A stretch of 64,000 nt of DNA from Neorhizobium populisoli (GTDB lineage: Bacteria > Pseudomonadota > Alphaproteobacteria > Rhizobiales > Rhizobiaceae), in the NCBI RefSeq assembly GCF_019430945.1, contig NZ_JAHYCB010000006.1:372001-436000 (forward strand). Reading direction: 5' to 3'. Shown in pieces: positions 44,006 through 52,952 of the stretch. How positions within the stretch are numbered: position 1 is the first letter of the stretch; each line of letters begins with the position of its first letter. A model generated the notes under the pieces. It had not been told where the DNA came from. It made no database searches and was given only the letters and a program-made list of their open reading frames with translations. The translations under genes and the position numbers were made by a program.

Positions 44006-45757
44006 TTAGTTGGTCTGCTTGGTGCCGAGAGCGAAAGCGTCCGCGAGGACCTTGTAGACGTCGCTCTGTTCCATGTAGCCACGGAAGCCTTCGGCGCCCG
44101 GGCCGATGGCCTGCAGGACGACGTCATCAACGGCGTGAACGCCGCTGTCGCCGCTCTTCGGAATGTTGCCCTGAACGAAGACGGCGCCGGGAACGTCCTT
44201 GTACTGTTCGTTGGCGACGTATTCCTTCTTTTCGTTCTGGATGGCCGGAACGAACGGGCCGTCCATCTTCGGACGGAAGGTTTCCCAATGGTCCGGGCCG
44301 TTGTTGGCGTTCAGGAACAGGCGACGGGAAACGTCGATCTTGTCCGGGAAGCCGTCGCCGTTCTCGTCCTTGTAGTTCGGGAAGCCGGCATCGGCGTAGG
44401 TGCCGACCTTTTCGCGCATGTCGGTGCCCGGCTTTTCGTCGTCGACGGTGCCGATGATCGAAACGCCATGGGTGTGGTCGCCGGTGACGACGATCAGCGT
44501 GTCTGGGTTGGCCTTCTGGAATTCGCGGGCAAGGCCGATGGCCTGGTCGAATTCGATGGTTTCAACAACGGCGCGGTCCCAGTCGAGCGGGTGGGACATC
44601 TTGTCGATCGAAGAACCTTCGACCATCAGGAAGAAGCCGTCCGAGCTCTTCGAGAGACGGTCGAGGGCGACCTTGGTCATGGCGACGAGGCCCGGCTGGT
44701 TCGGGTACTTGTCGACGGTGCCCTTCTTCAGGAATTCACGATCAAGCGTGACGTCCATGTTGCCCGGGTGGAAAACGCCGAGCAGCTTGCCGTTGGCCAT
44801 GGCTTTGGCGGCAAGTTCGTTCTTGTCGGTCGCAACGGCATAACCGGCGTCCTGGAAGAGCTTGATGAAGTCCTTGTCGTCCTTGCGCTTCGAGCCCGCG
44901 GTCGCCTGCGGCAGGAAGTAGGCGGAACCGCCGCCGAGCAGGACGTCCGGCTTGACGTCGAGCAGCATGCTGACGATCTCGGCCTTGTCGTTGCGGTTGC
45001 GGGTATGGGAAACGACGGCGGCCGGGGTCGCGTCTTCGACTTCGGCAGTAACGACGATGCCGATCTGCTTCTTGGTCTGGCGACGCAGGGCTTCGGCAAT
45101 GGTCTCGACCTTCGGGTCGTCCATCGAGTCCGGCGTACGGTCGGCATAAACGCCGATGGCGTTGACGGCCGTCTTGTGGCCGGTCATGTAGGCCGACATG
45201 GTGTTGGCGCTGTCGGTCGCGACGGCGTTGGTGGCCGAAGTGCCGATGAAGGCTGCCGGCGGCACGTCGTCGAGGTTGAGGCGGGCGTTTGCCTTACCTT
45301 CGGTCATGCCCTTGGACATGATGCGGGCAGCGGTGCGGTGAGCGACCGAAAGGCCATCGCCGAGGAAGAAGATGACGTTCTTGGCCTTGGGCGCTGCGCC
45401 CGTGCCGTAAACGTTCCAGGTAACGGTCTTGGTTTCGGAACCGGCCGAAACTTCAACCTTGTAATCGCCGGCGGTGGCAATCGTCAGGCCGCGCAGGATG
45501 ACGGCAGAACCGAGGACCTTGTCCTTGTTCTTTTCTTCAGCGACGAACTGAACGTCCTTGCCGAAAACGGTCTTGTAGTCCTGGCCGTTGACGGTGATCT
45601 TGACGTCTTCCGGCTTCACGACGGTGCTGAATTCAGCCTTGAAGTCGAACGGGGAGCCGGCCAGGATGGTGGCGCGGGAAAGCGGGAATACGTTGGCGGC
45701 CTGGGCGACGCCGGACAGCGCGGTCGAAACGACCAGAGCAACAAGAAGCTTGCGCAT
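44006..45757 (-). CDS. Secreted alkaline phosphatase, 583 aa
   Basis: Periplasmic phosphomonoesterase. Signal peptide MRKLLVALVVSTALSGVAQA; an N-terminal domain of about 110 residues; then the alkaline phosphatase fold: NVIFFLGDGLSVAHRTAAR (metal-binding Asp), catalytic Ser in ATDSANTMSAYMTGHKT, VEGSSIDKMSHPLDWD and VVTGDHTHG (metal-binding His and Asp). The start is ATG 45757 with GAGG upstream. Upstream on the same strand lies a CAGTCAC-N4-CTGTCAC Pho-box-like site, consistent with induction by phosphate starvation through PhoB. Confidence 0.93.
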   Translation of the reverse strand: MRKLLVALVVSTALSGVAQAANVFPLSRATILAGSPFDFKAEFSTVVKPEDVKITVNGQDYKTVFGKDVQFVAEEKNKDKVLGSAVILRGLTIATAGDYKVEVSAGSETKTVTWNVYGTGAAPKAKNVIFFLGDGLSVAHRTAARIMSKGMTEGKANARLNLDDVPPAAFIGTSATNAVATDSANTMSAYMTGHKTAVNAIGVYADRTPDSMDDPKVETIAEALRRQTKKQIGIVVTAEVEDATPAAVVSHTRNRNDKAEIVSMLLDVKPDVLLGGGSAYFLPQATAGSKRKDDKDFIKLFQDAGYAVATDKNELAAKAMANGKLLGVFHPGNMDVTLDREFLKKGTVDKYPNQPGLVAMTKVALDRLSKSSDGFFLMVEGSSIDKMSHPLDWDRAVVETIEFDQAIGLAREFQKANPDTLIVVTGDHTHGVSIIGTVDDEKPGTDMREKVGTYADAGFPNYKDENGDGFPDKIDVSRRLFLNANNGPDHWETFRPKMDGPFVPAIQNEKKEYVANEQYKDVPGAVFVQGNIPKSGDSGVHAVDDVVLQAIGPGAEGFRGYMEQSDVYKVLADAFALGTKQTN

Positions 45758-45813
45758 AGTGGACCTCACGGAAAGTTTAGAAGGGGAAGGCGAGGCCCGT
45801 ATATCGGCGACAC

Positions 45814-45831
45814 GTGACAGTCGCGTGACTG
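45814..45831 (-). promoter_or_regulatory. Pho box upstream of the alkaline phosphatase
   Basis: On the minus strand CAGTCAC-GCGA-CTGTCAC: two 7-bp direct repeats with an 11-bp period, the spacing PhoB requires, 57 bp before the start codon. The second half is a perfect CTGTCAC; the first has two changes from CTGTCAT. Confidence 0.7.
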
Positions 45832-45905
45832 TTTGACGCACGCAGCCACCGGATGTAGCGGCGGGCAGCAAAAGCACCGAAATTTCAAGGATTTACTGAA
45901 GGTCC

Positions 45906-46031
45906 AAAAACGGAAAAGGCCCGGCGCGGGAGGAGGATGCGCCAGGCCTTAAACTTGATCGACAACTGGGAGGAGGAGGATGTTGCCGATCCGTATCGGC
46001 GGCACTGGGAGGAGGAGTGTGCCGTTCGATG
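45906..46031 (-). ncRNA. Alpha-r14-type small RNA with three CCTCCTCCC motifs
   Basis: About 125 nt. CCTCCTCCC (anti-Shine-Dalgarno) occurs three times at 46007-46015, 45968-45976 and 45928-45936, between hairpins (GCCGAT-CCGT-ATCGGC at 45985-46000) and inside the terminator loop. This three-motif layout and the length are as described for alpha-r14 sRNAs of rhizobia (NfeR1/Smr14C type), which pair with mRNA ribosome sites. The last stem-loop with U-run ends the transcript at about 45906. It is transcribed from its own promoter at 46038-46066. Confidence 0.8.
45908..45950 (-). terminator. Rho-independent terminator of the alpha-r14-type sRNA
   Basis: On the minus strand AAGGCC-T-GGCGC pairs with GCGCC-G-GGCCTT around a loop that contains CCTCCTCCC, followed by TTTTCCGTTTTT. 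Confidence 0.85.
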
Positions 46032-46037
46032 AACAAA

Positions 46038-46066
46038 GATATAGGCTAATCGTTTAAGCATGCCAA
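46038..46066 (-). promoter_or_regulatory. Promoter of the alpha-r14-type sRNA
   Basis: On the minus strand TTGGCA (46066-46061), 17-bp spacer, TATATC (46043-46038). The start is predicted near 46031. Confidence 0.65.
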
Positions 46067-46246
46067 TCCACCCTGCTGCAATGCAGCAATGCGCTGGATG
46101 CAGAGCTGAGCATTTGCCCGCGCCTCATTCTGTCGCTCAATGGCCCGCAATCAAGGCAGGTGTTGGCGCAGTGCCTTCAAGATCGTCATATCCTTCGCCA
46201 AAAACGTGGTCTATAGCCAGATCGAGACACGACGACGGAGATGGAC

Positions 46247-46870
46247 ATGGCAGAGATCAGGTATCACGAAGGCGATATTCCGGCAGCGGATGCGGCGCGC
46301 TATACCGACGCAATCGCCATCGATACGGAAACGCTCGGGCTGGTACCGCGCCGTGACCGGCTCTGCGTCGTACAGCTGTCGCCGGGCGACGGTTCCGCCG
46401 ACGTGATCCGCATCGCCGCCGGCCAGAAGCAGGCCCCGAACCTCGTCGCGCTGCTCGCCGATCCGCTGAAGCAGAAAATCTTCCATTTCGGCCGTTTCGA
46501 CATTGCCGTGTTGTTCCACACATTCGGCGTGACGACGACGCCGGTATTCTGCACCAAGATCGCCTCGCGCCTGACCCGCACCTATACGGACCGGCACGGG
46601 CTGAAGGACAATCTCAAGGAGATGCTCGACGTCGACGTCTCCAAGGCGCAGCAGCAGACCGACTGGGCGGCCGAGACGCTGTCGCAGGCACAACTCGAAT
46701 ATGCGGCCTCCGACGTGCTGCACCTGCATGCGCTGCGCGACAAGCTGATGGGCCGCCTGGTGCGCGACAATCGCCTCGAACACGCAAACGCCTGCTTCGA
46801 ATTCCTGCCGACCCGCGCCAAGCTCGATCTGCTCGGCTGGGAAGAGGCAGATATCTTCGCCCATAGCTGA
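46247..46870 (+). CDS. RNase D-like 3'-5' exonuclease, 207 aa
   Basis: DEDDy exonuclease domain only: AIAIDTETLGLVPRRDRLCVVQLS (DxE motif), IFHFGRFDIAVLFHTFG (second Asp) and YAASDVLHLHALRDKL (YxxxD, third motif). The HRDC domain of full-length RNase D is absent, so this is the short form common in alphaproteobacteria. It may trim RNA 3' ends. ATG 46247 has GGAG 6 nt upstream; ATG 46241 lies inside that site. The DUF817 gene follows after 17 bp. Confidence 0.92.
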   Translation: MAEIRYHEGDIPAADAARYTDAIAIDTETLGLVPRRDRLCVVQLSPGDGSADVIRIAAGQKQAPNLVALLADPLKQKIFHFGRFDIAVLFHTFGVTTTPVFCTKIASRLTRTYTDRHGLKDNLKEMLDVDVSKAQQQTDWAAETLSQAQLEYAASDVLHLHALRDKLMGRLVRDNRLEHANACFEFLPTRAKLDLLGWEEADIFAHS

Positions 46871-46887
46871 CCTGCGAGGCGAGGCCG

Positions 46888-47778
46888 ATGCAACAACGCC
46901 TCCCCGATCGCGATCCTGAAGACAGGTTGCCGGCCCATGAGACCGGTCCCTATCTGGAGCCCTTGCGCCGCGCCATCCGGGGCGCGCTGGGCCGGTTGCC
47001 CTGGTGGCTTTCGGAATTCATCCTGTTCGGCCTGAAACAGGCTTGGGCCTGCCTGTTTGCCGGCATCATGCTTGGCCTGATGATCGCCACCAAGTTCGCC
47101 TGGCAGGCCGACTGGCCGCTTTATCGCTACGATTTCCTGTTTGTCATGGCGCTCGCCATCCAGGCGCTCTTTCTGCGCTTGCGCATGGAGAGCTGGGAAG
47201 AAGCCAAGGTCATCCTCGTCTATCACGTCACCGGCACGGCGATGGAAATCTTCAAGGTGAAGATGGGATCCTGGACCTATCCCGAACCGGCCATCATGCA
47301 GATCGCCGGCGTGCCACTGTTTTCCGGCTTCATGTATGCAGCGGTCGGCTCGTTCATGGCGCGCACGATCCGTATTTTCGACATGCGCTTCACTCATTTC
47401 CCGCCACTCTGGCAGACAGCGGCGCTGGCGACCGCCATCTACGTCAACTTCTTCAGCCACCATTACCTGCCGGATATCCGCTACATCCTGTTTGCCGCGA
47501 CCGTGCTGGTGTTCCGGCGGGTCAGCATCCATTTCACCACCGACCGCACGACGCTGCGCATGCCACTGGTGGTCGCCGCCTTTCTGTCCTCGCTGTTTCT
47601 CTGGCTAGCGGAAAACATCGGCACGATCACCGGCACCTGGATTTATCCGAGCCAGAAGGTCTGGCACATGGTCTCCTTCGGCAAGCTCGGCTCGTGGTAT
47701 CTGCTGCTCTATGTCAGCTTCGTGCTGGTGACGCTGGTATTGAAACCGCGTGCGCCAGGTGAAACGGCGCGGATGTGA
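46888..47778 (+). CDS. DUF817 family membrane protein (YoaT-like), 296 aa
   Basis: Integral membrane protein with about eight hydrophobic helices; conserved stretches include WWLSEFILFGLKQAWACLFAG, MESWEEAKVILVYHVTGTAMEIFKVKMGSW and a histidine-rich NFFSHHYLPDIRY. The family has no experimentally assigned role that I know of; the conserved Glu/His residues within helices suggest chemistry in the membrane. It follows the exonuclease gene closely and is probably co-transcribed. Confidence 0.85.
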   Translation: MQQRLPDRDPEDRLPAHETGPYLEPLRRAIRGALGRLPWWLSEFILFGLKQAWACLFAGIMLGLMIATKFAWQADWPLYRYDFLFVMALAIQALFLRLRMESWEEAKVILVYHVTGTAMEIFKVKMGSWTYPEPAIMQIAGVPLFSGFMYAAVGSFMARTIRIFDMRFTHFPPLWQTAALATAIYVNFFSHHYLPDIRYILFAATVLVFRRVSIHFTTDRTTLRMPLVVAAFLSSLFLWLAENIGTITGTWIYPSQKVWHMVSFGKLGSWYLLLYVSFVLVTLVLKPRAPGETARM

Positions 47779-47894
47779 GTATTTCCGAGATATAAGTGGT
47801 CTGGGGATTTGTTCTAATCCGTCGGTAATAACTCGTTAACTCTTCACTCTTAATTTTGCCGCCGGAACTCACACAACCAGACCGGATTTCGGCC

Positions 47895-48956
47895 ATGTTG
47901 CTTCCTACCCAGCAAACCTACGGGCTTGCCGCCACCAACCTCATGCAGTCGATGCTCGACAGCGCCGAGGAACAGCGCAAAAAGGACGAAGCGGAGCGTA
48001 CCGGCAAGGAACGCGACAAGATCACCGAGGCGCGTATCAGCGCCAGCGAGGAGGCCAAGCGCGCTCGCGACAAGATCGCTTCCGCGCTGTTCGGCTCCAA
48101 CAATGTCGATCCGAACGAACTGAAGATGGATCTTCTGGAGCGGGTGGCCAAGGAAGTCGGCCTCGATCCGGATGAAGCCCGTTCGAGCTTCAAGTTCGGC
48201 AAGGCGGTCGAGGATATCGTCAAGACCATGCCGGACGAGCAGGTCCGCAAGATCGAGGAAGATCTCGGCCTCAAGGATCTGGGCATCACGATGGACACGC
48301 TGATCGCGGCCATCAAGAACCCCTATGCCGACGACGCCCAGCACCTGAAGGACGCGCTGACCAAGAAGGCCAATGGCGGCAAGATCGGCGCCGACGTCGA
48401 TCGCGTCGTCCAGCGCATGGAAGACATTGCCGATCCGAAGACGCTGGAAGAACTGAAGGTCGGCCCGCAGGGTTACGATCCAACTCGCGTCGAAGATGCC
48501 GAGACCCGCGCTGAGCGCAAGGACGACATCGCGGCCGCCGAAGCCGGGAAGAAGCTCGAGGATGTCCAGAAAGTTCAGGACGCGATCGAGGAAAAGAACG
48601 ACGACACCAAGGTGGAACCGGGCAAGACCGGGACCGATGGTGAGGTCAAGGCGGATGCTGGCGAACTTCTGACCCTCTTTGCCGCAGCAGCGGAACAGGT
48701 CGGAGATTCCGAGCCGGTGAAGGCCGAAGACAGCCTCGTTTCGGATGCGGTTGAAACCAAGACCGCGGACGAAGGCGACGTGGCAGGTGGCCTGCCGGTT
48801 AAAGGCGGAAGCGAAGATCAGGTGACCGAGCTCAACGCGGATGCGATCGAGAGCATGATTACCGATCAGGCAATCGAAGACGCGACGGCTATCGTACCGG
48901 TCAGCGTCGACGAAATTGGTATCTATGAGTTGTTGAAGAAGAAGTTGGCTGCGTGA
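47895..48956 (+). CDS. Acidic helical protein of unknown function, 353 aa
   Basis: No recognised domain. The N-terminal MLLPTQQTYGLAATNLMQSMLD is followed by a charged coiled-coil-like stretch (SAEEQRKKDEAERTGKERDK), several helical segments about DPNELKMDLLERVAKEVGLDPDEARSSFKFGKAVEDIVKTM, and a long acidic, probably disordered C-terminal half. There is no signal peptide or membrane helix. The start is ATG 47895; upstream in-frame TTG 47856 lacks a ribosome site. It is 255 bp from another unknown gene with a similarly acidic, low-complexity make-up. Confidence 0.8.
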   Translation: MLLPTQQTYGLAATNLMQSMLDSAEEQRKKDEAERTGKERDKITEARISASEEAKRARDKIASALFGSNNVDPNELKMDLLERVAKEVGLDPDEARSSFKFGKAVEDIVKTMPDEQVRKIEEDLGLKDLGITMDTLIAAIKNPYADDAQHLKDALTKKANGGKIGADVDRVVQRMEDIADPKTLEELKVGPQGYDPTRVEDAETRAERKDDIAAAEAGKKLEDVQKVQDAIEEKNDDTKVEPGKTGTDGEVKADAGELLTLFAAAAEQVGDSEPVKAEDSLVSDAVETKTADEGDVAGGLPVKGGSEDQVTELNADAIESMITDQAIEDATAIVPVSVDEIGIYELLKKKLAA

Positions 48957-49002
48957 CCCTGCGATAGACTGATTTTCCCTCCTCCCTGTCAGATATGACC
49001 AA

Positions 49003-49023
49003 CTTCGCGACATGTTCGCGAAG
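49003..49023. other. Perfect inverted repeat between the two unknown genes
   Basis: CTTCGCGA (49003-49010) and TCGCGAAG (49016-49023) around CATGT. Possible regulator site or the stem of a weak terminator (no T-run). It lies in the 255-bp gap 48957-49211, which has no other clear feature apart from CGTTAACC at about 49044, a sequence similar to CtrA half-sites. Confidence 0.5.
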
Positions 49024-49211
49024 AACGTCCTCCTCGTTATCGAAGCGTTAACCTTTTTATCCGATGATACGAACGTATATCGGCATTGGTAACGCCATGA
49101 GGCGTCACGGTCGCAGCGCCGTTCCGTTGCGAGAAAATACGAAAACCGCGTAGCCGAGCTGTCCCCTCGTCGCAATCAGACGCAATCGTCGCAACAAGAC
49201 AGGAGCAGACG

Positions 49212-50912
49212 ATGCTGCCCCCGGTTCGTGCAACGCTGAGCTCATTCGTCGAATACCAGAACCCACAGCCGCAGCCTCTGCTGCGCCAGACGATCAATGC
49301 CGCCGCCGTCGCCAACATCGCGGCCGATGCATCGATGCCGATTTCCGGCCGCCGATTGGACATTCTTTCGCTTTCGGCCCAACTGCAGCTCGCCCAGGGC
49401 ATTTCGATCTTCGCCGAAACGATCGGCAAGCTGATCAAGCTGCCACGCCGCGAGGGCGAAGCGCTGCTCGATTACGCAAAGCGGCTGATGGAGGCAGTGA
49501 AAGCCATGTCTCCCACCCAGCAGGCCTCGCTTGAGCGGATGCTGAACCAGCTGGTGAAGGGCATTTCGCTGCGGCTGATGACCGAGATCCTCAATAACCC
49601 GACTGGCCCGGATGCGGCGCGGCTTGCGGTCAGGCTCGAGACCGCGCAATTGCTGGAGCGTGACCTGGCCGCAAAAGCCGTCGTCAGCTCCTATCGCCAG
49701 AATAGCGGGGCGGAACCGGCGCCCTTGCCCATCGCTCAACCGCCGCAGCGACCATCCGAAGCGGCAACCGCCGCCGCTGCGCCCGTTGTCGCGACAGAAG
49801 GGCCTCAATCCGAATCGGCCGCGGCATCGCAAGCCGAGACGGACACTGCACCGCACCAGGCGCCAAGCCAGACCTCCGCCGAGGGCGAGCAGGATGCGCC
49901 GACGCAAGCTGCCGCCGCCCATGCGGAACCGGCTGAGCCCGAATTGCAGGCACAAACGGCTCCGACATCAGGCCAAACCTCCCCTCAACCGGTGCAGGCC
50001 GATCCAGCCGCGACTGAAGGTCAGATCGTTCAAGCAGCCGAACAGGAAACCATCGCAACCGCCGGTGAGACGATGGGCATCGAACTTGCGGAAACCGAGA
50101 CGGCCGAAGTTTTTGCGCCCATCCTCGACGATCTTCCCGAAAGCCGCGCAAGCCGCACCTCGATCGACGATGCCGATGTCTGGGGACCGGCGAGCAATCT
50201 GCGCAGCGACAGCCGCGCACCGGCAGCCGGCTTCTATGACGGCCCGGCCCTTGCCCGCCTGTCGCAGCACGGACTTGAGGACCAGCCGACCCTTCGACAG
50301 GCCGATGCCGCCAAGATGGGGATGCCCGCCATGACCGAATGGCTGGCCGAGGTATTTTCCGAAGGCAATGCCGACCTTCTGGAACCACTGCCCGCGGCGG
50401 CGAAGGTGCCGCCGGAACAGCAGGTTTTGGAAGAACTCTTCGACAAGGATGCTCTTCCGTCAGTAAGAGTACCCATCGACGAACAGAACAAGACGATCCT
50501 GCAGACGCCCCGCGCCTATGCGGCCGAGGAGCCGGAAGCACCGCTAACGCAAGGCAAACCAGGCTCGGCCCCTTCCAATGGAAGTAACCAACCGGCCAAT
50601 ATCGCCGACACAGCCGAACAACTCGTGCTTCCTCTGCCCTTACCGATCATTCCTCGCGAAGGCGTCGCGCTGCCCTATGTCGCTTACCCGCCGGAGGATC
50701 GCGAACGCGATCCGGAAGAGCGCAAGGCCAAGGCAATCACGCCTACCGACGAGGACGGCGAACAGCAGCAAGGCGGCGGCCAACAGCAATTTGCCGAGGA
50801 CCGGTCGCACGAGGAACAGGCTGAAGAGCGCGAAGACGAAGCGGCCGGAGAACAGGCCGAGGACGGAAGCCGCGCCAATGATTTGTATTGGCGGATGGCC
50901 GGGTGGAATTGA
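49212..50912 (+). CDS. Large Pro/Ala/Gln-rich protein of unknown function, 566 aa
   Basis: A folded, helical N-terminal module of about 150 residues (LSLSAQLQLAQGISIFAETIGKLIKLPRREGEALLDYAKRLMEAVKAM ... LNQLVKGISLRLMTEIL) is followed by 300 residues of low-complexity Ala/Pro/Gln/Glu sequence and an acidic Gln-rich tail. There is no signal peptide or helix typical of membrane proteins. The domain order (short helical start, long Pro/Ala linker) recalls FliK-like hook-length or similar secreted rulers, but no motif supports that. The ribosome site AGGAGCAG lies just before ATG 49212. Confidence 0.78.
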   Translation: MLPPVRATLSSFVEYQNPQPQPLLRQTINAAAVANIAADASMPISGRRLDILSLSAQLQLAQGISIFAETIGKLIKLPRREGEALLDYAKRLMEAVKAMSPTQQASLERMLNQLVKGISLRLMTEILNNPTGPDAARLAVRLETAQLLERDLAAKAVVSSYRQNSGAEPAPLPIAQPPQRPSEAATAAAAPVVATEGPQSESAAASQAETDTAPHQAPSQTSAEGEQDAPTQAAAAHAEPAEPELQAQTAPTSGQTSPQPVQADPAATEGQIVQAAEQETIATAGETMGIELAETETAEVFAPILDDLPESRASRTSIDDADVWGPASNLRSDSRAPAAGFYDGPALARLSQHGLEDQPTLRQADAAKMGMPAMTEWLAEVFSEGNADLLEPLPAAAKVPPEQQVLEELFDKDALPSVRVPIDEQNKTILQTPRAYAAEEPEAPLTQGKPGSAPSNGSNQPANIADTAEQLVLPLPLPIIPREGVALPYVAYPPEDRERDPEERKAKAITPTDEDGEQQQGGGQQQFAEDRSHEEQAEEREDEAAGEQAEDGSRANDLYWRMAGWN

Positions 50913-50929
50913 GGGCGGTGCGGCCTTCC

Positions 50930-51146
50930 CTTCTACCCATCGGGGGTCCGAAGGGCGGGACGGGCAAGCGACCCGTCCCCGGTTGGTGGCCCACAGGGCC
51001 GGATGAGGGGGCCAAGCCCACCAAGTCATCTATTTTAAAATCGGCGCGAGAAGCGTCGAGGATACTTTAGGGGTTAAAGCAAGCGCAGCGCCTGGAGCCC
51101 CCTCATCCGCCCTTCGGGCACCTTTTCCCCGCTGGGGAGAAGGGAG
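50930..51146. repeat. Palindromic intergenic repeat (family D), expanded copy
   Basis: Between the unknown gene and rpsA, ends CTTCTACCCATCGGGGG... at 50930 and CCGCTGGGGAGAAGGG at 51129; GGATGAGGGGGC (51001) and GAGCCCCCTCATCCGC (51095) form an inner inverted pair. The order is like 43825-43965 but the interior is longer. Fills most of the 333-bp gap 50913-51245. Confidence 0.75.
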
Positions 51147-51191
51147 GACTCGCATCTCCCATCCGCCTTACCCTCAGAAAAACCGCGCAAC

Positions 51192-51225
51192 AAAAAACCG
51201 CCGGACCTTTCGATCCGGCGGTTTT
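51192..51225 (-). terminator. Rho-independent terminator of rpsA
   Basis: AAAACCGCCGGA (51194-51205) pairs exactly with TCCGGCGGTTTT (51214-51225); on the minus strand it ends in a U-run. It lies 20 bp after the rpsA stop. Confidence 0.9.
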
Positions 51226-51245
51226 CTTCATTCAGGTAACGACGA

Positions 51246-52952
51246 TTACTCGTTGTTGCCGCGGTTCTTCAGAGCAGCGCCGAGAATGTCGCCGAGCGAC
51301 GCGCCAGAGTCGGACGAACCGAACTGAGCGACGGCTTCCTTCTCTTCTGCGATCTCGAGAGCCTTGATCGACAGCATGACCTTGCGATCCTTCTTCGACC
51401 AGTTGACGACGCGGGCGTCGAAAACCTGACCGACCGAGAAACGCTCCGGACGCTGATCGTCGCGATCGCGTGCCAGGTCGTTGCGGCGGATGAAGGAGGT
51501 GATGTCTTCGTGAGCAACGAGCTTCACTTCGACGCCACCGTCGTTGACGGCGATGACTTCGCATGAAACGACAGCGTTCTTGCGCAGTTCGCCGGAAGCG
51601 GCGGCTTCGCCGACAGCGTCCTTGCCGAGCTGCTTGATGCCGAGCGAGATACGCTCCTTGTCGACGTCCACATCGAGAACGACTGCCTTGACGACGTCGC
51701 CCTTGTTGAACTCCTCGATGACCTGTTCGCCCGGACGGTTCCAGTCGAGGTCGGAGAGGTGAACCATGCCGTCGACATCGCCTTCGAGGCCGATGAACAG
51801 GCCGAATTCGGTCTTGTTCTTGACTTCGCCTTCGACTTCAGTGCCAGCCGGATGCGAGAAGGCGAATGCCTGCCACGGATTTTCCAGCGTCTGCTTGAGG
51901 CCGAGCGAGATACGGCGCTTGGACGGATCGACTTCGAGAACGACAACGTCGACATCCTGCGTCGTGGACAGGATCTTGCCGGGATGTACGTTCTTCTTGG
52001 TCCAGGACATTTCGGAAATGTGGATCAGGCCTTCGATGCCCGGCTCCAGCTCGACGAACGCGCCGTAATCGGTGATGTTCGTGACGGTACCGGAAATCTT
52101 CTTGCCGACCGGGTACTTGGCCGAGATGCCATCCCACGGATCCGACTCGAGCTGCTTCATGCCGAGCGAGATACGGTGGGTTTCCTGGTTGATGCGGATG
52201 ATCTGAACCTTGACCTGCTGGCCGATGTTCAGGATCTCGGACGGATGGTTGACGCGGCGCCATGCCATGTCGGTGACGTGCAGCAGGCCGTCGATGCCGC
52301 CGAGGTCAACGAACGCACCGTAATCGGTGATATTCTTGACGACGCCGTCAACAACCTGGCCTTCTTCGAGGTTCTGAACGATTTCAGAACGCTGCTCGGC
52401 ACGCGACTCTTCGAGAACCGTACGGCGCGAAACAACGATGTTGCCGCGACGCTTGTCCATCTTGAGGATTTCGAAGGGCTGCGGGTTGTGCATGAGCGGG
52501 GTGACGTCGCGGATCGGACGGATGTCGACCTGCGAACGCGGCAGGAAGGCGACAGCGCCGTCGAGATCGACGGTGAAACCACCCTTGACCTGGTTGAAGA
52601 TAACGCCTTCGACGCGCTCGCCAGCTTCGAACTTGGCTTCGAGCTTGACCCAGCTTTCTTCGCGGCGTGCCTTCTCGCGGGAGAGGACCGCTTCGCCGAG
52701 AGCGTTTTCGATGCGCTCGACGTAAACTTCGACTTCGTCGCCGACCTTCAGCGTGCCGTCTTTGCCCTTGGCGCCGAATTCCTTCAGCGCGATACGGCCT
52801 TCGACCTTGAGGCCGACGTCAACGACGGCCATGTCCTTTTCGATCGCGGTGACGCGACCCTTGGTGACGTAGCCTTCGGCCAGATCGTTGGATGCGAAGG
52901 ATTCTTCGAGGAGGGCTGCAAAGTCCTCACGCGACGGATTGGTAACTGCCAT
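51246..52952 (-). CDS. rpsA: 30S ribosomal protein S1, 568 aa
   Basis: Binds mRNA at the ribosome. Six S1 domains are seen in order; typical pieces are EGYVTKGRVTAIEKDMAVVDVGLKVEGRI (first), GFTVDLDGAVAFLPRSQVDIRP, NITDYGAFVDLGGIDGLLHVTDMAWRR, TDYGAFVELEPGIEGLIHISEMSWTKK, KTEFGLFIGLEGDVDGMVHLSDLDWNR and KLVAHEDITSFIRRNDLAR. The start is ATG 52952 (AGGAG 6 nt upstream). It is preceded by cmk, a common bacterial order. Confidence 0.97.
   Translation of the reverse strand: MAVTNPSREDFAALLEESFASNDLAEGYVTKGRVTAIEKDMAVVDVGLKVEGRIALKEFGAKGKDGTLKVGDEVEVYVERIENALGEAVLSREKARREESWVKLEAKFEAGERVEGVIFNQVKGGFTVDLDGAVAFLPRSQVDIRPIRDVTPLMHNPQPFEILKMDKRRGNIVVSRRTVLEESRAEQRSEIVQNLEEGQVVDGVVKNITDYGAFVDLGGIDGLLHVTDMAWRRVNHPSEILNIGQQVKVQIIRINQETHRISLGMKQLESDPWDGISAKYPVGKKISGTVTNITDYGAFVELEPGIEGLIHISEMSWTKKNVHPGKILSTTQDVDVVVLEVDPSKRRISLGLKQTLENPWQAFAFSHPAGTEVEGEVKNKTEFGLFIGLEGDVDGMVHLSDLDWNRPGEQVIEEFNKGDVVKAVVLDVDVDKERISLGIKQLGKDAVGEAAASGELRKNAVVSCEVIAVNDGGVEVKLVAHEDITSFIRRNDLARDRDDQRPERFSVGQVFDARVVNWSKKDRKVMLSIKALEIAEEKEAVAQFGSSDSGASLGDILGAALKNRGNNE

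Noticed and set aside
43862..45817. 651-codon open frame on the plus strand opposite the alkaline phosphatase
   Set aside because: Antisense to a clear phosphatase gene, with composition typical of a shadow frame.
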